From an uncultured Bifidobacterium sp. (GTDB lineage: Bacteria > Actinomycetota > Actinomycetes > Actinomycetales > Bifidobacteriaceae): a stretch of 64,000 nt of DNA. The DNA is taken from positions 62,001-126,000 of the forward strand of contig NZ_CALYOY010000001.1 in the NCBI RefSeq assembly GCF_945269915.1, read 5' to 3'. The notes beneath the pieces are model-generated. The model was not told the origin of the DNA and did not search any database. It saw only the letters and a list, made by a program, of their open reading frames with translations. Made by a program: the position numbers and the translations under genes. Of this stretch, positions 20,061 through 29,025 are shown piece after piece (the first letter of the stretch is position 1; every line of letters begins with the position of its first letter).

Positions 20061-23000
20061 TCACTTCCGGCGCTTCCCGGCAACAACCAGGATAATCAGC
20101 CCGGTGAAAGAGATAACCGTAAGCAGGATCAGGGCCTGGGAGACCGCGGAACCCGCCGCCGGCAGACTTGCGGAGGCCCCATTCCAATCATCCAGGTTGG
20201 ATTCAACCTTGGTATCCAGGCAGAGGGTCTGCCCATCGATGGTAATCGAACCTGGTACAGGCCCGTTGGGCTTCCCGGAAACAGATTCGGGACCTGTGGA
20301 GGGCTGACCAGGCAGTCCGGAAACGGAACCAGAACTTGAGGGGGCAGCTGGACGAGCCAGGGAACCATCGTGGTCAGGCATGGTGGAAGGCGGATTGACC
20401 GGGCAGGCGGTCAGCGGCTTTCCGGTCACCTTGGCCCTGTCGGTATGATGGCCGGTCACTCCGACCAGGGTTCCATGAACGTCCACCGACTGCCCGGGTT
20501 TGAGAATCAGGTCATTCCATCCCTGCGGATACTTGAGGTCGACCACCCTGCCGCCGCCCGTCACGGTCCAATCCTCCAGGCTGAGATCCCTGGCCCGGAA
20601 GTAGGCTCCCCGACCCGTGCCCGGATCCTTGCCCGAATCGTTGGTGATGCGGAAGACCATATCGATATCACCCTTCACCGGAAGGGCCTGATTGGGTTCA
20701 TCGCGGTCGCCATCGGGGAATCCACCGGCCGCGTCGAACTTCTCCAGATGCAGACCGGGAGTCAGGTCAGGGGTTCTGGTCCAGACCGTATTGGAGGGAA
20801 TCACCCTGTCCTGGTAATACTCGGTAAAACGGTTCTCATGCCTGTCCACAGTGACCAGGCGCCGGCACTGCAGGTAGGCACGCCATCCCACCTCCTGGTT
20901 GGGCATGGCGGAGACCATAGTCAGATAGGCCGCCGTGGCGGCAACCGTCACCTTCCCATCAGGCCCGGGTACCAGGGTGAAGAGGTTCCCACCCAGGGAC
21001 GAAGCATCGAAGCCCGACCCAGCCAGTTGGCCGCCCTTGGGAACCAGGACCCTGCCGTTCCTCGCCAGATCCCTGGAGGCGTAGACGGCCCATTGCCCGG
21101 TGAACAGGTCCACGTCCGGAACCAGTTGATCCTCGATGCGCCACTGGCCCACCTGGGGGTAGGCCCTGCCGGCCGGAAGGATGCTTGAGTCCAGCTGGTA
21201 GAGGAAGAGACTGTCGCGGTAGATGCTCCCGGCCCGGGAGGAGCCGCCGCCTACGTCCACGACGACATCCTTGGCGGGATTGAGCGGTTGGAGGGGGTTG
21301 GAGACGATGTTGGTCTTCCGCCTGATGTCATTCAATATCTGCACCCCCTGGTTCTTGAGCACCTGACGGTGCCCGACCCTGATGACCCGGAAGGGCAGGA
21401 TCAGGTTATAGGTGCGGCCAAGCAGGGACTGGTCGATGGCCGGTTCACCCAGGGGGCTGTGGCCGACCCGGCGGGCATAGGCTGCAAGGTCCTTGGGCTG
21501 GGGGTCGCCCTTGACGGTCAGACCGGTGGCCGGGATGAAGGTGTCGACGGTCTTGGCGAAGGCGTAGACGACCCCGCCTCGAATCTGGATATTGAACCGG
21601 CTGGTGTAGTCCCTTCCATCGGACCCCGTGACCCGGATACGCCCCGGATCGATGCTCAGATACTCATCATCGAAGTCATCCACCAGACCGAGCCTCCAGA
21701 CCCTGTAGGCGTTGTCGGTCTGCCTGGCATCCATGGTGACCCGGTAGACACCCGTATCCCCCTGGAGGAGGGTCCGGCCGTCGATGCTGACCGACTGGTC
21801 ACGGGAGCTGACGACCTGCTTGGCCGGATTGACCACCGGAGGCAGACTGAAGACCTTGTTGGATGGGGTCAGGGAGTTGTTGATGGTCAACATCCATTGA
21901 TTGCCCACCCGGTGATCAGTCGGTGCGGCCTTATCCACTGTCCCCTCGAACCGAATCTGGATCTTGGGATTACCGGAGGCCCGCCACTGGCCGATCAGGC
22001 CGGCATCGGTCAGGACCACCCGTACCAGGTGGTGGGCATCGTCCCAATGAGTGGAGTACTTGGACTTGGGAATCGGCCGGCCCCGGGAGAGGTCCATCAA
22101 CTCAAGGGTCTGTTTGTCCGGCCTGAACCACTGATCGTAGACGTCGGTGAAGGCCAGCTCCCTGACCGGATAAGCCAGGTCAGCAGGGAGGGAGGGTTGG
22201 GTGTCCAGCTGGTATTCCAGCCGCTGCCCGGGTTGGACCACCTTCCCGTCCACACTCTCCTGGGTGCCTCCCTGGCCGGACTCGGAGACCACATCCTTGT
22301 TCACCGGCGGCAGGTAGGCACAGATGCCTGGCCGGTTGGTGTCGACGGTCTGCCCGTTGACGGTCTGGGAACCCTTGTTGGTCAAGGACCCATCCGCCCC
22401 GGGCTGGGCAGGCATGGCCGCGCAGAAGGTCACCTCGTCACCCTGGCCCCTGCCCATGTCTTTCCTGACCTGTGCCGCCCCACCGCCGTTGGCGAAGTTG
22501 ACGGTAAAGGGCACCAGCATGCTCACCTGCAAGGGGGTGGTCATACCCCGCAACCTGGCCAGGTAGCCGGCCTTGGCCCGGGCTCTGACCGCCTTCCCCG
22601 AGACGGTGATGTCGAAGCGGTTCGTCACATCGCGACCATGCTCATTGATGGCCGATACGCTGCTGTGCCGGTAATGCCCATCCCCATCCGCGACACCCTC
22701 GGCCTCGTAGATCCGCACCTTTGCAGCGCCGTCCTGATCAACCAGGTAATCGGCAGCCGACCAGTCGTCATCCAAGGCCAGCAGGCCGGGTGCCTGAACC
22801 AGGCCGGGATCGACAGTGGCATTGACCACGGCACCGACCTTATCGCCATCCAGGAAGACATGCCCGTCGGCCCCGGTCCGGTTGGTGTGTGTCGGGTCGA
22901 TGACCGCCCGCCATCGGCCGGTTGAAGGGTCCTGGAGTATCCATGACTTGTCGGGGTTGGGCGTCCAGGTGGGGAACCGCCGTTGCGGGGTCTGATGCTC

Positions 23001-24026
23001 GGACTCCATGGCCAACCCCTTCCACCGGACGGCACCCGTATCCTGGATGACATTGATGGTCGGCCTGTAGACGGCCACATCCAAGTCCCACTGCCAAACA
23101 TGGTTCACCGGCAAATCGCCGCCCCTCCAGACGGCAGTGGCCAGATTCCCGGATGGAGTGTCACCGTTCCGGGTGTTGAAAATAAAATGATCGCTCAGAT
23201 CCCGGCCGTTGGTCATGTCACGAACCCGTTGGCCGCCGATGGTATAGCGCTGGCCCATAGGCTGGAAGCCGTCACGGAAGGTCAGCTCACGGCCGTTGGT
23301 TCCGGTATTGGTGGTAATGCGTGTGTGATTGGTCATGGAATCCGCACTGGTTCCTCGCTCCACCTGTTTGTCGGGCAGGCTGGGAGGTTGGTCGGCAGGC
23401 CTGGGCTCGAAATCGTTCAGCATGATCACCACAAGGGAGATGCTGTGCTCATTGCCGGCATAGCGCTCGGCCAGTCCATCCAGGGAATCCCCCGGCTGGT
23501 CCCAGAAGGGCTGGCTGGTTCGGTAGGAAACGCCCCGGTTGCTGTAGGACCTACCGGCAATCGAAGATTGCCAGTTGCTCATCCAGATGGAGTGCTGGGC
23601 CATGCTGACCCCGTCAAAGACCCGCTGCCCGCCGTTCATGCCGGTGACGACCCCCACACCGGTCACCCGGCAGTTCCCCTGACCGCGCCTGTCGGGATGG
23701 GCCTGGTCGAACCTCTCCGTGCAGTTCCGGTTGGCCTCGTCCAAGGCCTCCTGTTTGACCCTGGTCGTGGTGTCATTCGCCCCGTCCCTGATATCCAGAA
23801 GGGCAAAGGCCCGGTCGACGCTGGCCACCTCGTGACCACCGAACCCACCCTGACCATCGTCGCGGTAGGCCCAACCCTGCCAGAAGCCGCCATTACCCTC
23901 GGCACCACCGCCGGCATGCCCGGAACCTCCGCCCGCCATGGCAGGTGTCAGGGGTACCAATAGGGTAAAGCAAGCTATCACTGCAGCCAGGAGTCCCAGC
24001 CACCCTCTTCTTCGTTTCATCTTCAT
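20061..24026 (-). CDS. Large LPxTG-like cell-wall-anchored surface protein with isopeptide-type domains
   Basis: A 1321-residue secreted adhesin-like protein. It has a basic N-terminus, a signal helix to about residue 31 (ending TPAMA) and a C-terminal sorting signal: LPAAG at 1288-1292, a hydrophobic helix and KRRK. A Gly-rich segment and an unrecognised region (about 32-560) come first. Then at least three similar modules begin with PVNKDVV (Lys577), VNPAKQVV (Lys736) and LNPAKDVV (Lys919). This resembles streptococcal SspB/antigen I/II C-domains, in which that Lys forms an isopeptide bond with an Asn. A Pro/Ser/Gly wall-spanning stretch precedes LPAAG. No sortase gene is nearby. The ligand is unknown. 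Confidence 0.8.
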   Translation of the reverse strand: MKMKRRRGWLGLLAAVIACFTLLVPLTPAMAGGGSGHAGGGAEGNGGFWQGWAYRDDGQGGFGGHEVASVDRAFALLDIRDGANDTTTRVKQEALDEANRNCTERFDQAHPDRRGQGNCRVTGVGVVTGMNGGQRVFDGVSMAQHSIWMSNWQSSIAGRSYSNRGVSYRTSQPFWDQPGDSLDGLAERYAGNEHSISLVVIMLNDFEPRPADQPPSLPDKQVERGTSADSMTNHTRITTNTGTNGRELTFRDGFQPMGQRYTIGGQRVRDMTNGRDLSDHFIFNTRNGDTPSGNLATAVWRGGDLPVNHVWQWDLDVAVYRPTINVIQDTGAVRWKGLAMESEHQTPQRRFPTWTPNPDKSWILQDPSTGRWRAVIDPTHTNRTGADGHVFLDGDKVGAVVNATVDPGLVQAPGLLALDDDWSAADYLVDQDGAAKVRIYEAEGVADGDGHYRHSSVSAINEHGRDVTNRFDITVSGKAVRARAKAGYLARLRGMTTPLQVSMLVPFTVNFANGGGAAQVRKDMGRGQGDEVTFCAAMPAQPGADGSLTNKGSQTVNGQTVDTNRPGICAYLPPVNKDVVSESGQGGTQESVDGKVVQPGQRLEYQLDTQPSLPADLAYPVRELAFTDVYDQWFRPDKQTLELMDLSRGRPIPKSKYSTHWDDAHHLVRVVLTDAGLIGQWRASGNPKIQIRFEGTVDKAAPTDHRVGNQWMLTINNSLTPSNKVFSLPPVVNPAKQVVSSRDQSVSIDGRTLLQGDTGVYRVTMDARQTDNAYRVWRLGLVDDFDDEYLSIDPGRIRVTGSDGRDYTSRFNIQIRGGVVYAFAKTVDTFIPATGLTVKGDPQPKDLAAYARRVGHSPLGEPAIDQSLLGRTYNLILPFRVIRVGHRQVLKNQGVQILNDIRRKTNIVSNPLQPLNPAKDVVVDVGGGSSRAGSIYRDSLFLYQLDSSILPAGRAYPQVGQWRIEDQLVPDVDLFTGQWAVYASRDLARNGRVLVPKGGQLAGSGFDASSLGGNLFTLVPGPDGKVTVAATAAYLTMVSAMPNQEVGWRAYLQCRRLVTVDRHENRFTEYYQDRVIPSNTVWTRTPDLTPGLHLEKFDAAGGFPDGDRDEPNQALPVKGDIDMVFRITNDSGKDPGTGRGAYFRARDLSLEDWTVTGGGRVVDLKYPQGWNDLILKPGQSVDVHGTLVGVTGHHTDRAKVTGKPLTACPVNPPSTMPDHDGSLARPAAPSSSGSVSGLPGQPSTGPESVSGKPNGPVPGSITIDGQTLCLDTKVESNLDDWNGASASLPAAGSAVSQALILLTVISFTGLIILVVAGKRRK

Positions 24027-24279
24027 CCTTTTCGTCGAGCCGAAATCCGCGGACCATCAATGCCCACAGGGAGAGCGGAGCGGAGATCCACCATCTTGGA
24101 AGGTCATCGAACCGGGCGCCCTCCACCCCATGGACCTCGAGTATGACCGGAGGAATCGGCAGGTTCCCCTGAGCCGGAGGAATGTGGTCGAATGTGCGCA
24201 CGACTGGTTATGCTGTGTATGAGATACAACCGATTCGGCCGAGCCCGCGTGGCCACGGCCAGACAAAGGAGACAGGACT

Positions 24280-24771
24280 ATGGCAGAGACCTTCAACGTG
24301 CTGGTCGAGATTCCCCGCGGTTCGCGCAACAAGTATGAAGTCGACCACGACAGCGGCCGCATCATGCTGGACCGCACCCTCTTCACCTCCATGGGGTATC
24401 CCGATGACTACGGCTACATCGAGGACACCCTGGGCGAGGACGGCGACCCCTTGGACGCCCTGGTCATGATTCCGAACTCCGTCTTCCCCGGCTGCGTGGT
24501 CGAGTGCCGCGCCGTGGGCCTCTACCACATGGTCGACGAGGCCGGCGGCGACGACAAGGTGCTCTGCGTGCCTGCCGACGTGCGCTTCGACGACATCAAG
24601 GACATCGAGGACGTCTCCGACTTCCACAAGCGGGAGATCAAGCACTTCTTCGAGCAGTACAAGGCCCTGGAGCCCGGCAAGGAGGTCATGCCCGGCGACT
24701 TCTGGACCAACGCCGAGGCCGCCGAGACCGAGATCAAGGCGGCCCGCGAGCGCCTGGCCGACCAGAAGTAA
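24280..24771 (+). CDS. ppa: Inorganic pyrophosphatase
   Basis: Soluble family I pyrophosphatase (163 aa) that hydrolyses PPi and drives biosynthetic reactions. The metal-binding signature DGDPLDALV is intact, preceded by [11 protein letters not shown] and [11 protein letters not shown]. The ATG follows AAAGGAGACAGGACT. Codon use (strong GAC/CTG/AAG preference) suggests high expression. A long terminator follows, so it appears monocistronic. Confidence 0.97.
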   Translation: MAETFNVLVEIPRGSRNKYEVDHDSGRIMLDRTLFTSMGYPDDYGYIEDTLGEDGDPLDALVMIPNSVFPGCVVECRAVGLYHMVDEAGGDDKVLCVPADVRFDDIKDIEDVSDFHKREIKHFFEQYKALEPGKEVMPGDFWTNAEAAETEIKAARERLADQK

Positions 24772-24850
24772 GGCCCAGGACCACTCGAGCGCCGGATGGC
24801 ATCCTCTCGATAGGGACCCAAACCACCAGGAACCAGCTCCGATGGGAGTC

Positions 24851-24893
24851 ACCCCGGCAGGAACCCTTCCGATAGGGACATTCCTGCCGGGGT
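24851..24893 (+). terminator. Terminator downstream of ppa
   Basis: Perfect 13-bp stem ACCCCGGCAGGAA/TTCCTGCCGGGGT, followed by TTTTCC. The 17-nt loop can itself pair (CCCT/AGGG). It is 80 nt after the ppa stop. Confidence 0.88.
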
Positions 24894-25004
24894 TTTCCGT
24901 ACACGGCGGACCGGGCGGGAACCGGCCGCCGCAAATCCGACGATCCCCTGCCGGGCCGTCTACCATGCATAAGTGAGAGATGCCCGGAACGGCAGGGAGC
25001 CACT

Positions 25005-25451
25005 ATGACCTTTTATACCTATACCTACCTCAAGGGGGGCCAGACCGACTGGCGGCTGATCAAGATAATCGTCATCGTGGTACTGGCCCTGGCCTTCCTT
25101 TTCTTCCTGGTCATGTACGCCCGACGCAAGTGGGACCGTAAATACAAGGACCTGGCCATCATCCTGGGCACCCTGCTCCTCCTGGCGGCCGCGATCCAGT
25201 ACAGCGACTACACCAATCTGCGCACGGCCAGCGTCCAGAGCGGCCAACTGACCGTCGTCATCGAGAAATCCGCGGCCAAGCTGGGAGTGGACCCTCGGAC
25301 CATCAGCATCAACGACACCTCCCGGAACAACGACATGATCATCAAGACCCCCAAGGGCTACTACACCCTGGTCTTCAACGGTTCCGGTTCGCAGTTCCTC
25401 CTGGAGAAGGCCGACCTGTACCAGCCCGATGTCACCATGATCGGAGAGTAA
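25005..25451 (+). CDS. DUF3290 family membrane protein
   Basis: A 148-residue protein with two adjacent membrane helices (about 18-39 and 48-65) and a C-terminal extracytoplasmic domain (SVQSGQLTVVIEKSAAKLGV, then TPKGYYTLVFNGSGSQFLLEKADL). The sequence and the DUF421/YetF gene 4 bp downstream match the DUF3290-DUF421 pair best known from lactic acid bacteria. Biochemical role unknown. GGCAGGGAG lies before the ATG. Confidence 0.8.
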   Translation: MTFYTYTYLKGGQTDWRLIKIIVIVVLALAFLFFLVMYARRKWDRKYKDLAIILGTLLLLAAAIQYSDYTNLRTASVQSGQLTVVIEKSAAKLGVDPRTISINDTSRNNDMIIKTPKGYYTLVFNGSGSQFLLEKADLYQPDVTMIGE

Positions 25452-25454
25452 CCC

Positions 25455-26099
25455 ATGGATATCAATTTCTACGTGAATGTGGCCCTGAAGCTGATCGTCG
25501 GCCTCCTCTTCATCACCCTCCTGATCAACGTGACCGGCAAGGGGAACCTGGCCCCCACCTCGCCCATGGACCAGCTGCAGAACTACGTTCTGGGCGGCAT
25601 CATCGGCGGGGTGATCTACAGCAACTCCATTTCGATGGCCCAGTACATCGTCATCCTCCTGATCTGGGCCACCCTGATCCTCCTGACCCGCTATGCCAAG
25701 ACCCACATCCACGTCGTGGGGAAGTACATCGACGGGGAGCCCGTCACCATCATCAAGAACGGGAAACTCCTGGTGCAGAACTGCCTCAAGGTCAACCTGA
25801 CGGCCAAGGAGGTCGACTTCAAGCTCCGCACCCAGGGCATCAACGACATCCGTGATGTCAAGCGGGGCATCGTCGAGCAGAACGGCGGCCTGACGATCAT
25901 CTCCAAGGAGGACGAGGACGTGCGCTATCCGGTCATCCTGGACGGCCGGGCCAACCCCGACGTGTTGGACATGATGGGCAAGGACGACGACTGGCTCATG
26001 AAGAGCCTGAACGAAAAAGGGATCAAGAAGGTGTCCGACGTCTACATGGCCAGGTATCAGAACGGGAAGCTCTACGCGGTCTCCTACCGGGACAAGTAG
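25455..26099 (+). CDS. DUF421/YetF-family membrane protein
   Basis: A 214-residue protein with three N-terminal helices (LKLIVGLLFITLLINVTGKG; LGGIIGGVIYSNSIS; IVILLIWATLILLTRY) and the cytoplasmic YetF domain: GEPVTIIKNGKLLVQNCLKVNLTAKEVDFKLRTQGI, DVKRGIVEQNGGLTII. It starts 4 bp after the DUF3290 stop with GGAGAGTAACCC as Shine-Dalgarno, so the two are surely co-translated. YetF proteins are linked to envelope and spore properties in Bacillus; the role here is unknown. Confidence 0.83.
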   Translation: MDINFYVNVALKLIVGLLFITLLINVTGKGNLAPTSPMDQLQNYVLGGIIGGVIYSNSISMAQYIVILLIWATLILLTRYAKTHIHVVGKYIDGEPVTIIKNGKLLVQNCLKVNLTAKEVDFKLRTQGINDIRDVKRGIVEQNGGLTIISKEDEDVRYPVILDGRANPDVLDMMGKDDDWLMKSLNEKGIKKVSDVYMARYQNGKLYAVSYRDK

Positions 26100-26184
26100 G
26101 CGGCCAAGCGTCGGGCCGGGACGCACGCTGGTGGGGACTGGACGGCATCGGATGAAACGGCCTGTGGGCACAATCCTGAGGGTC

Positions 26185-26214
26185 TTGCCATACCCCATAT
26201 CGGGTGCCTATAAT
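26185..26214 (+). promoter_or_regulatory. Promoter of mntP
   Basis: TTGCCA (26185-26190), 18-nt spacer, perfect TATAAT (26209-26214). Transcription should begin near 26221. AATAT-N6-ATATT (26212-26227) straddles the predicted start site and could be a metal-repressor operator. Confidence 0.75.
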
Positions 26215-26220
26215 ATAGCT

Positions 26221-26372
26221 TCATATTTCATGCGTGGCATGTGAACAGCATTCAGCGAATTCAAAGCCGGTTATTCGGCAGTTCCGCTGTCAACGCACCC
26301 GAGGCGTAGGCGGGTTCGAGGAAACCTGGTCGAGGCCCATCCCGTACCGGGATGAACGTATCGAGGAATGCT
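26221..26372 (+). promoter_or_regulatory. Structured 5' leader of mntP, possible metal-sensing element
   Basis: About 150 nt of untranslated leader with nested helices: TGCGT/ACGCA, ACAGC/GCTGT and GCCG/CGGC form one long arm, then CCCG/CGGG and GGTT/AACC. A hairpin CATCCCG-TAC-CGGGATG (26338-26354) sits just ahead of the Shine-Dalgarno. mntP genes are often governed by the yybP-ykoY manganese riboswitch, but its GGGGAGUAG-like core was not found here. I call it only a structured leader. Confidence 0.45.
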
Positions 26373-27002
26373 GTGTTCATCAGACTTATACTGATAGCCT
26401 TGGGCGTATCCGCCGATGCCTTTGCGGTCGCCATAGGCAAGGGACTTTCCGTCCGCAGGCTCGAGGCCCGTCACCACTGGCTGGTGGGGCTCTGGTTCGG
26501 CGGATTCCAGGCCCTCTTCCCCCTGATCGGTTACTTCGCCGCCTCCCTCCTCCAGGACTATGTAACGGCGGTCGACCACTGGATCATCATGGGATTGCTG
26601 GGCATCATCGGCATCAACATGATCCGCGAAGCCGTTTTCGATCCGGACGATGAGGGTGAACCCGGGCAGGAAGATACCAAACCGGAAGAGCCTGGCCGGC
26701 AGGGAACCAGACGGAGGGCACAGGCCAGGGAACCCTTCTCCTGGAGGAGCATGCTCCCCCTCTCCATCGCCACCAGCATCGATGCCTTCGGAGTGGGTGC
26801 CAGCCTGGCCCTGATGAACGTCAACATCTGGCTGGCCGTCCTGGTCATCGGGGTCGTGACGGCCCTGGCCTCAATACTTGGCCTGCGCATCGGCAACCTC
26901 TTCGGGGCACGATGGCGCAAGCCGGCCCAGATAGCGGGCGGCATCATCCTGATTGCCTTGGGTGTCCAGATATTCATGGAGCACCTGGGCATAATCCCCT
27001 AA
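26373..27002 (+). CDS. mntP: Manganese efflux pump MntP
   Basis: Six-helix Mn(II) exporter (209 aa). The two internal repeats show the conserved acidic motifs SADAFAVAIGKG and TSIDAFGVGASLAL, whose Asp residues lie in the membrane. The start is set at GTG 26373 because GAGGA lies 5 nt upstream and the resulting N-terminus (MFIRLILIALGVSADAFAV) matches the family. An ATG at 26352 lies inside a leader hairpin. A charged cytoplasmic loop of about 35 residues (DDEGEPGQEDTKPEEPGRQG) links the halves. Confidence 0.92.
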   Translation: MFIRLILIALGVSADAFAVAIGKGLSVRRLEARHHWLVGLWFGGFQALFPLIGYFAASLLQDYVTAVDHWIIMGLLGIIGINMIREAVFDPDDEGEPGQEDTKPEEPGRQGTRRRAQAREPFSWRSMLPLSIATSIDAFGVGASLALMNVNIWLAVLVIGVVTALASILGLRIGNLFGARWRKPAQIAGGIILIALGVQIFMEHLGIIP

Positions 27003-27136
27003 GACAGAACAGAGATTCCAAGGCGAAACCAGGTATCCTGGGATGAAACCGAAGGCTCCAAGACGGGACAGAGGGTCCGGCTTGAGGGCCTGAAGCAGTC
27101 CGACCGACAGGAATCAACCTGCAGGCTGAACCGAGG

Positions 27137-27955
27137 TCAGACCAGGAAGTGCAGCGCCGTAATGGACAGCATCACCAAGGCACCGGAGAGCATGACCGGC
27201 ACCAGGGCCATTCCGAACCAGGCAGGGCCACCAGTGCGGTCTGATGATCCAACCTGATAGGCGGAGGAAGTGTCCTGGTCCGTGCGACCGGACCTGCCGG
27301 CCTTACCGGACTCATCGACTAGACCGCCAGCCAGATCCCGCCCCCACTGCCAACCGGCAAGAACCAAACCGACCAAGAGGACCAGACCCACCACCAGGGT
27401 CAGTATTGCAGGCAGGGGGGCAGAAGCAGCCGCCCTGGCGAAGAGGGAGCAGAAGGCCGGAAGGAAGACCCAACCCGAGGCGCAGACCACCGCCAGACCG
27501 GACAGGGCCGTGGCGGAGATGCCTCGAATCACCATCCGACGATTCTTCCGTGCCATCTGCCGGGCGAACATGACCACGGCCAGGATGGTCAGCAGGACGG
27601 CCGAGGACTCCAGCCAGAGCCTGGTCAGGGGCCAGACGGCATCCAGGTCGGCCCCATCCCCCCTGGACACATCCAGGCCGACGGACCTTGGCAGAAGGAA
27701 GATGAGGGCCATCGATATCAGACCCAGCAAGGCACAGATGCCCCTATCCGGGTCGGTGGGAATGCCAGGTCCGGCAAAGGGCCAGCAGGCGAGCAAGGCA
27801 AGAAGGGCAATCACCACCAGGAGTATCTGCATAATCCTGGCCGTGGAGGGAGATCCAAGCACCCAGGTCACCAGGGCCGGCAGAACCAGCAGGGCGAGGG
27901 TCAGCAGCTGGGCAGGAATGGGGGCCTTGCCCCCGGTCCGCTTGACAGCATCCAC
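27137..27955 (-). CDS. Multi-pass membrane protein of unknown function
   Basis: A 272-residue protein with about seven hydrophobic helices and no catalytic motif that I recognise. A Gly/Ser/Arg-rich loop of about 30 residues (DESGKAGRSGRTDQDTSSA) precedes the last helix. The GTG at 27955 has AGGAGG 8 nt upstream. It is transcribed divergently from glnR and converges on mntP. Codon and G+C content match the neighbours. Confidence 0.7.
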   Translation of the reverse strand: MDAVKRTGGKAPIPAQLLTLALLVLPALVTWVLGSPSTARIMQILLVVIALLALLACWPFAGPGIPTDPDRGICALLGLISMALIFLLPRSVGLDVSRGDGADLDAVWPLTRLWLESSAVLLTILAVVMFARQMARKNRRMVIRGISATALSGLAVVCASGWVFLPAFCSLFARAAASAPLPAILTLVVGLVLLVGLVLAGWQWGRDLAGGLVDESGKAGRSGRTDQDTSSAYQVGSSDRTGGPAWFGMALVPVMLSGALVMLSITALHFLV

Positions 27956-28092
27956 TACACATCCTCCTGTCCGCCGGATTCGGCAGGTTTCGTTAGGCCG
28001 GTCATCACCGTCAATCCTATGCCAGTCCCCTCCCGGGGGTGACAGCCGGGCGGAATACCATATATCGAATGACGAGACCGGCGATAAGCCTG

Positions 28093-28102
28093 ATTGTACA
28101 AT
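28093..28102. promoter_or_regulatory. Perfect palindrome ATTGTACAAT upstream of glnR
   Basis: A 10-bp perfect palindrome in the A+T-richer stretch between glnR and the divergent membrane-protein gene. A further ATTGT half-site lies a few bases downstream. It may be an operator for either gene; no protein can be assigned. Confidence 0.35.
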
Positions 28103-28164
28103 GATGGCAATTGTTCATCTTGTTCGCATAGAGTGGACGACAGGCAACGAAGGAGGGTGGGGGC

Positions 28165-29025
28165 ATGACCGATCTGACGCTGATGACTTTTGCCAGTGAT
28201 CCGGCAACCGTTCTTCCGGCATTGGCCCTCCTTTCGCATCGCGTCAGGGTCCTTCCCCTGGATGCCGCCTCCCTGGTCAAGATGCCCGAGGACACGGTCC
28301 TTTTTATCGATGCCAGCGACGATCTGGCCAGCGCCAAGACCATCTGCAGCCTGATTCGCGCCTCGGGTCTGTCGACCCCGATCATCCTGGTCCTGAGCGA
28401 GGGCGGGTTCACCGTGGTCAACGCCCAGTGGGGGGTGGCCGATGTGGTGGTCCAGACCGCCTCGCCTGCCGAGGTGGAGGCCCGTCTGCGCCTGGTCCGC
28501 CAGCGCGACACCTCCCAGCCCCAGACCAGCCAGCATCAGCAGACCACTGATGACCAGGTGCCCACCGGCAGGGTCCGCTCCGGCGACCTTGTGGTGGACA
28601 CCGAAAGCTATACGGCCCGGGTCCATGGCAACCCCATCGACCTGGCCTACAAGGAGTTCGAGCTGCTCAAGTACCTGGTCCAGCACCCGGGCAGGGTCTT
28701 CACCAGGGCCCAGCTTCTCCAGGAGGTTTGGGGCTATGACTACTACGGTGGCACCCGGACCGTCGACGTGCACATCCGCCGCCTGAGGGCCAAGCTGGGC
28801 GGCGAATACGAGCACCTGATCGGGACCGTGCGGAATGTGGGCTACCGGTTCGACCCGCCTGAGTCGGCAAAGACCGGCAGGAGCCAGACACAGGCGCAGG
28901 ACAGGGAACAACCCCAGGACCAGTCGCAGTCATCAGATCGGAAAGGGCAGGTGCCGGAGCCCAAGCCCCTGAAACCCCAGAGGGGCAAGCCGCGGGATAA
29001 GAAGCCGGGCGACAGTGACCAGTAG
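28165..29025 (+). CDS. glnR: GlnR-like OmpR-family transcriptional regulator
   Basis: Probable global nitrogen regulator (286 aa). The N-terminal receiver-like domain follows actinobacterial GlnR ([46 protein letters not shown]). It keeps Asp49 (FIDASDD) but lacks the usual acidic pocket, in line with orphan, kinase-independent GlnR. The winged helix is almost canonical: [34 protein letters not shown] and [18 protein letters not shown] Gln/Lys/Pro-rich tail of about 50 residues is extra. AAGGAGGG precedes the ATG. nth overlaps its last 11 nt. Confidence 0.82.
   Translation: MTDLTLMTFASDPATVLPALALLSHRVRVLPLDAASLVKMPEDTVLFIDASDDLASAKTICSLIRASGLSTPIILVLSEGGFTVVNAQWGVADVVVQTASPAEVEARLRLVRQRDTSQPQTSQHQQTTDDQVPTGRVRSGDLVVDTESYTARVHGNPIDLAYKEFELLKYLVQHPGRVFTRAQLLQEVWGYDYYGGTRTVDVHIRRLRAKLGGEYEHLIGTVRNVGYRFDPPESAKTGRSQTQAQDREQPQDQSQSSDRKGQVPEPKPLKPQRGKPRDKKPGDSDQ

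Noticed and set aside
26221-26372. Canonical yybP-ykoY manganese riboswitch in front of mntP
   Set aside because: Position and structure fit, but I could not find the GGGGAGUAG-type core in the right place, so I kept only 'structured leader'.
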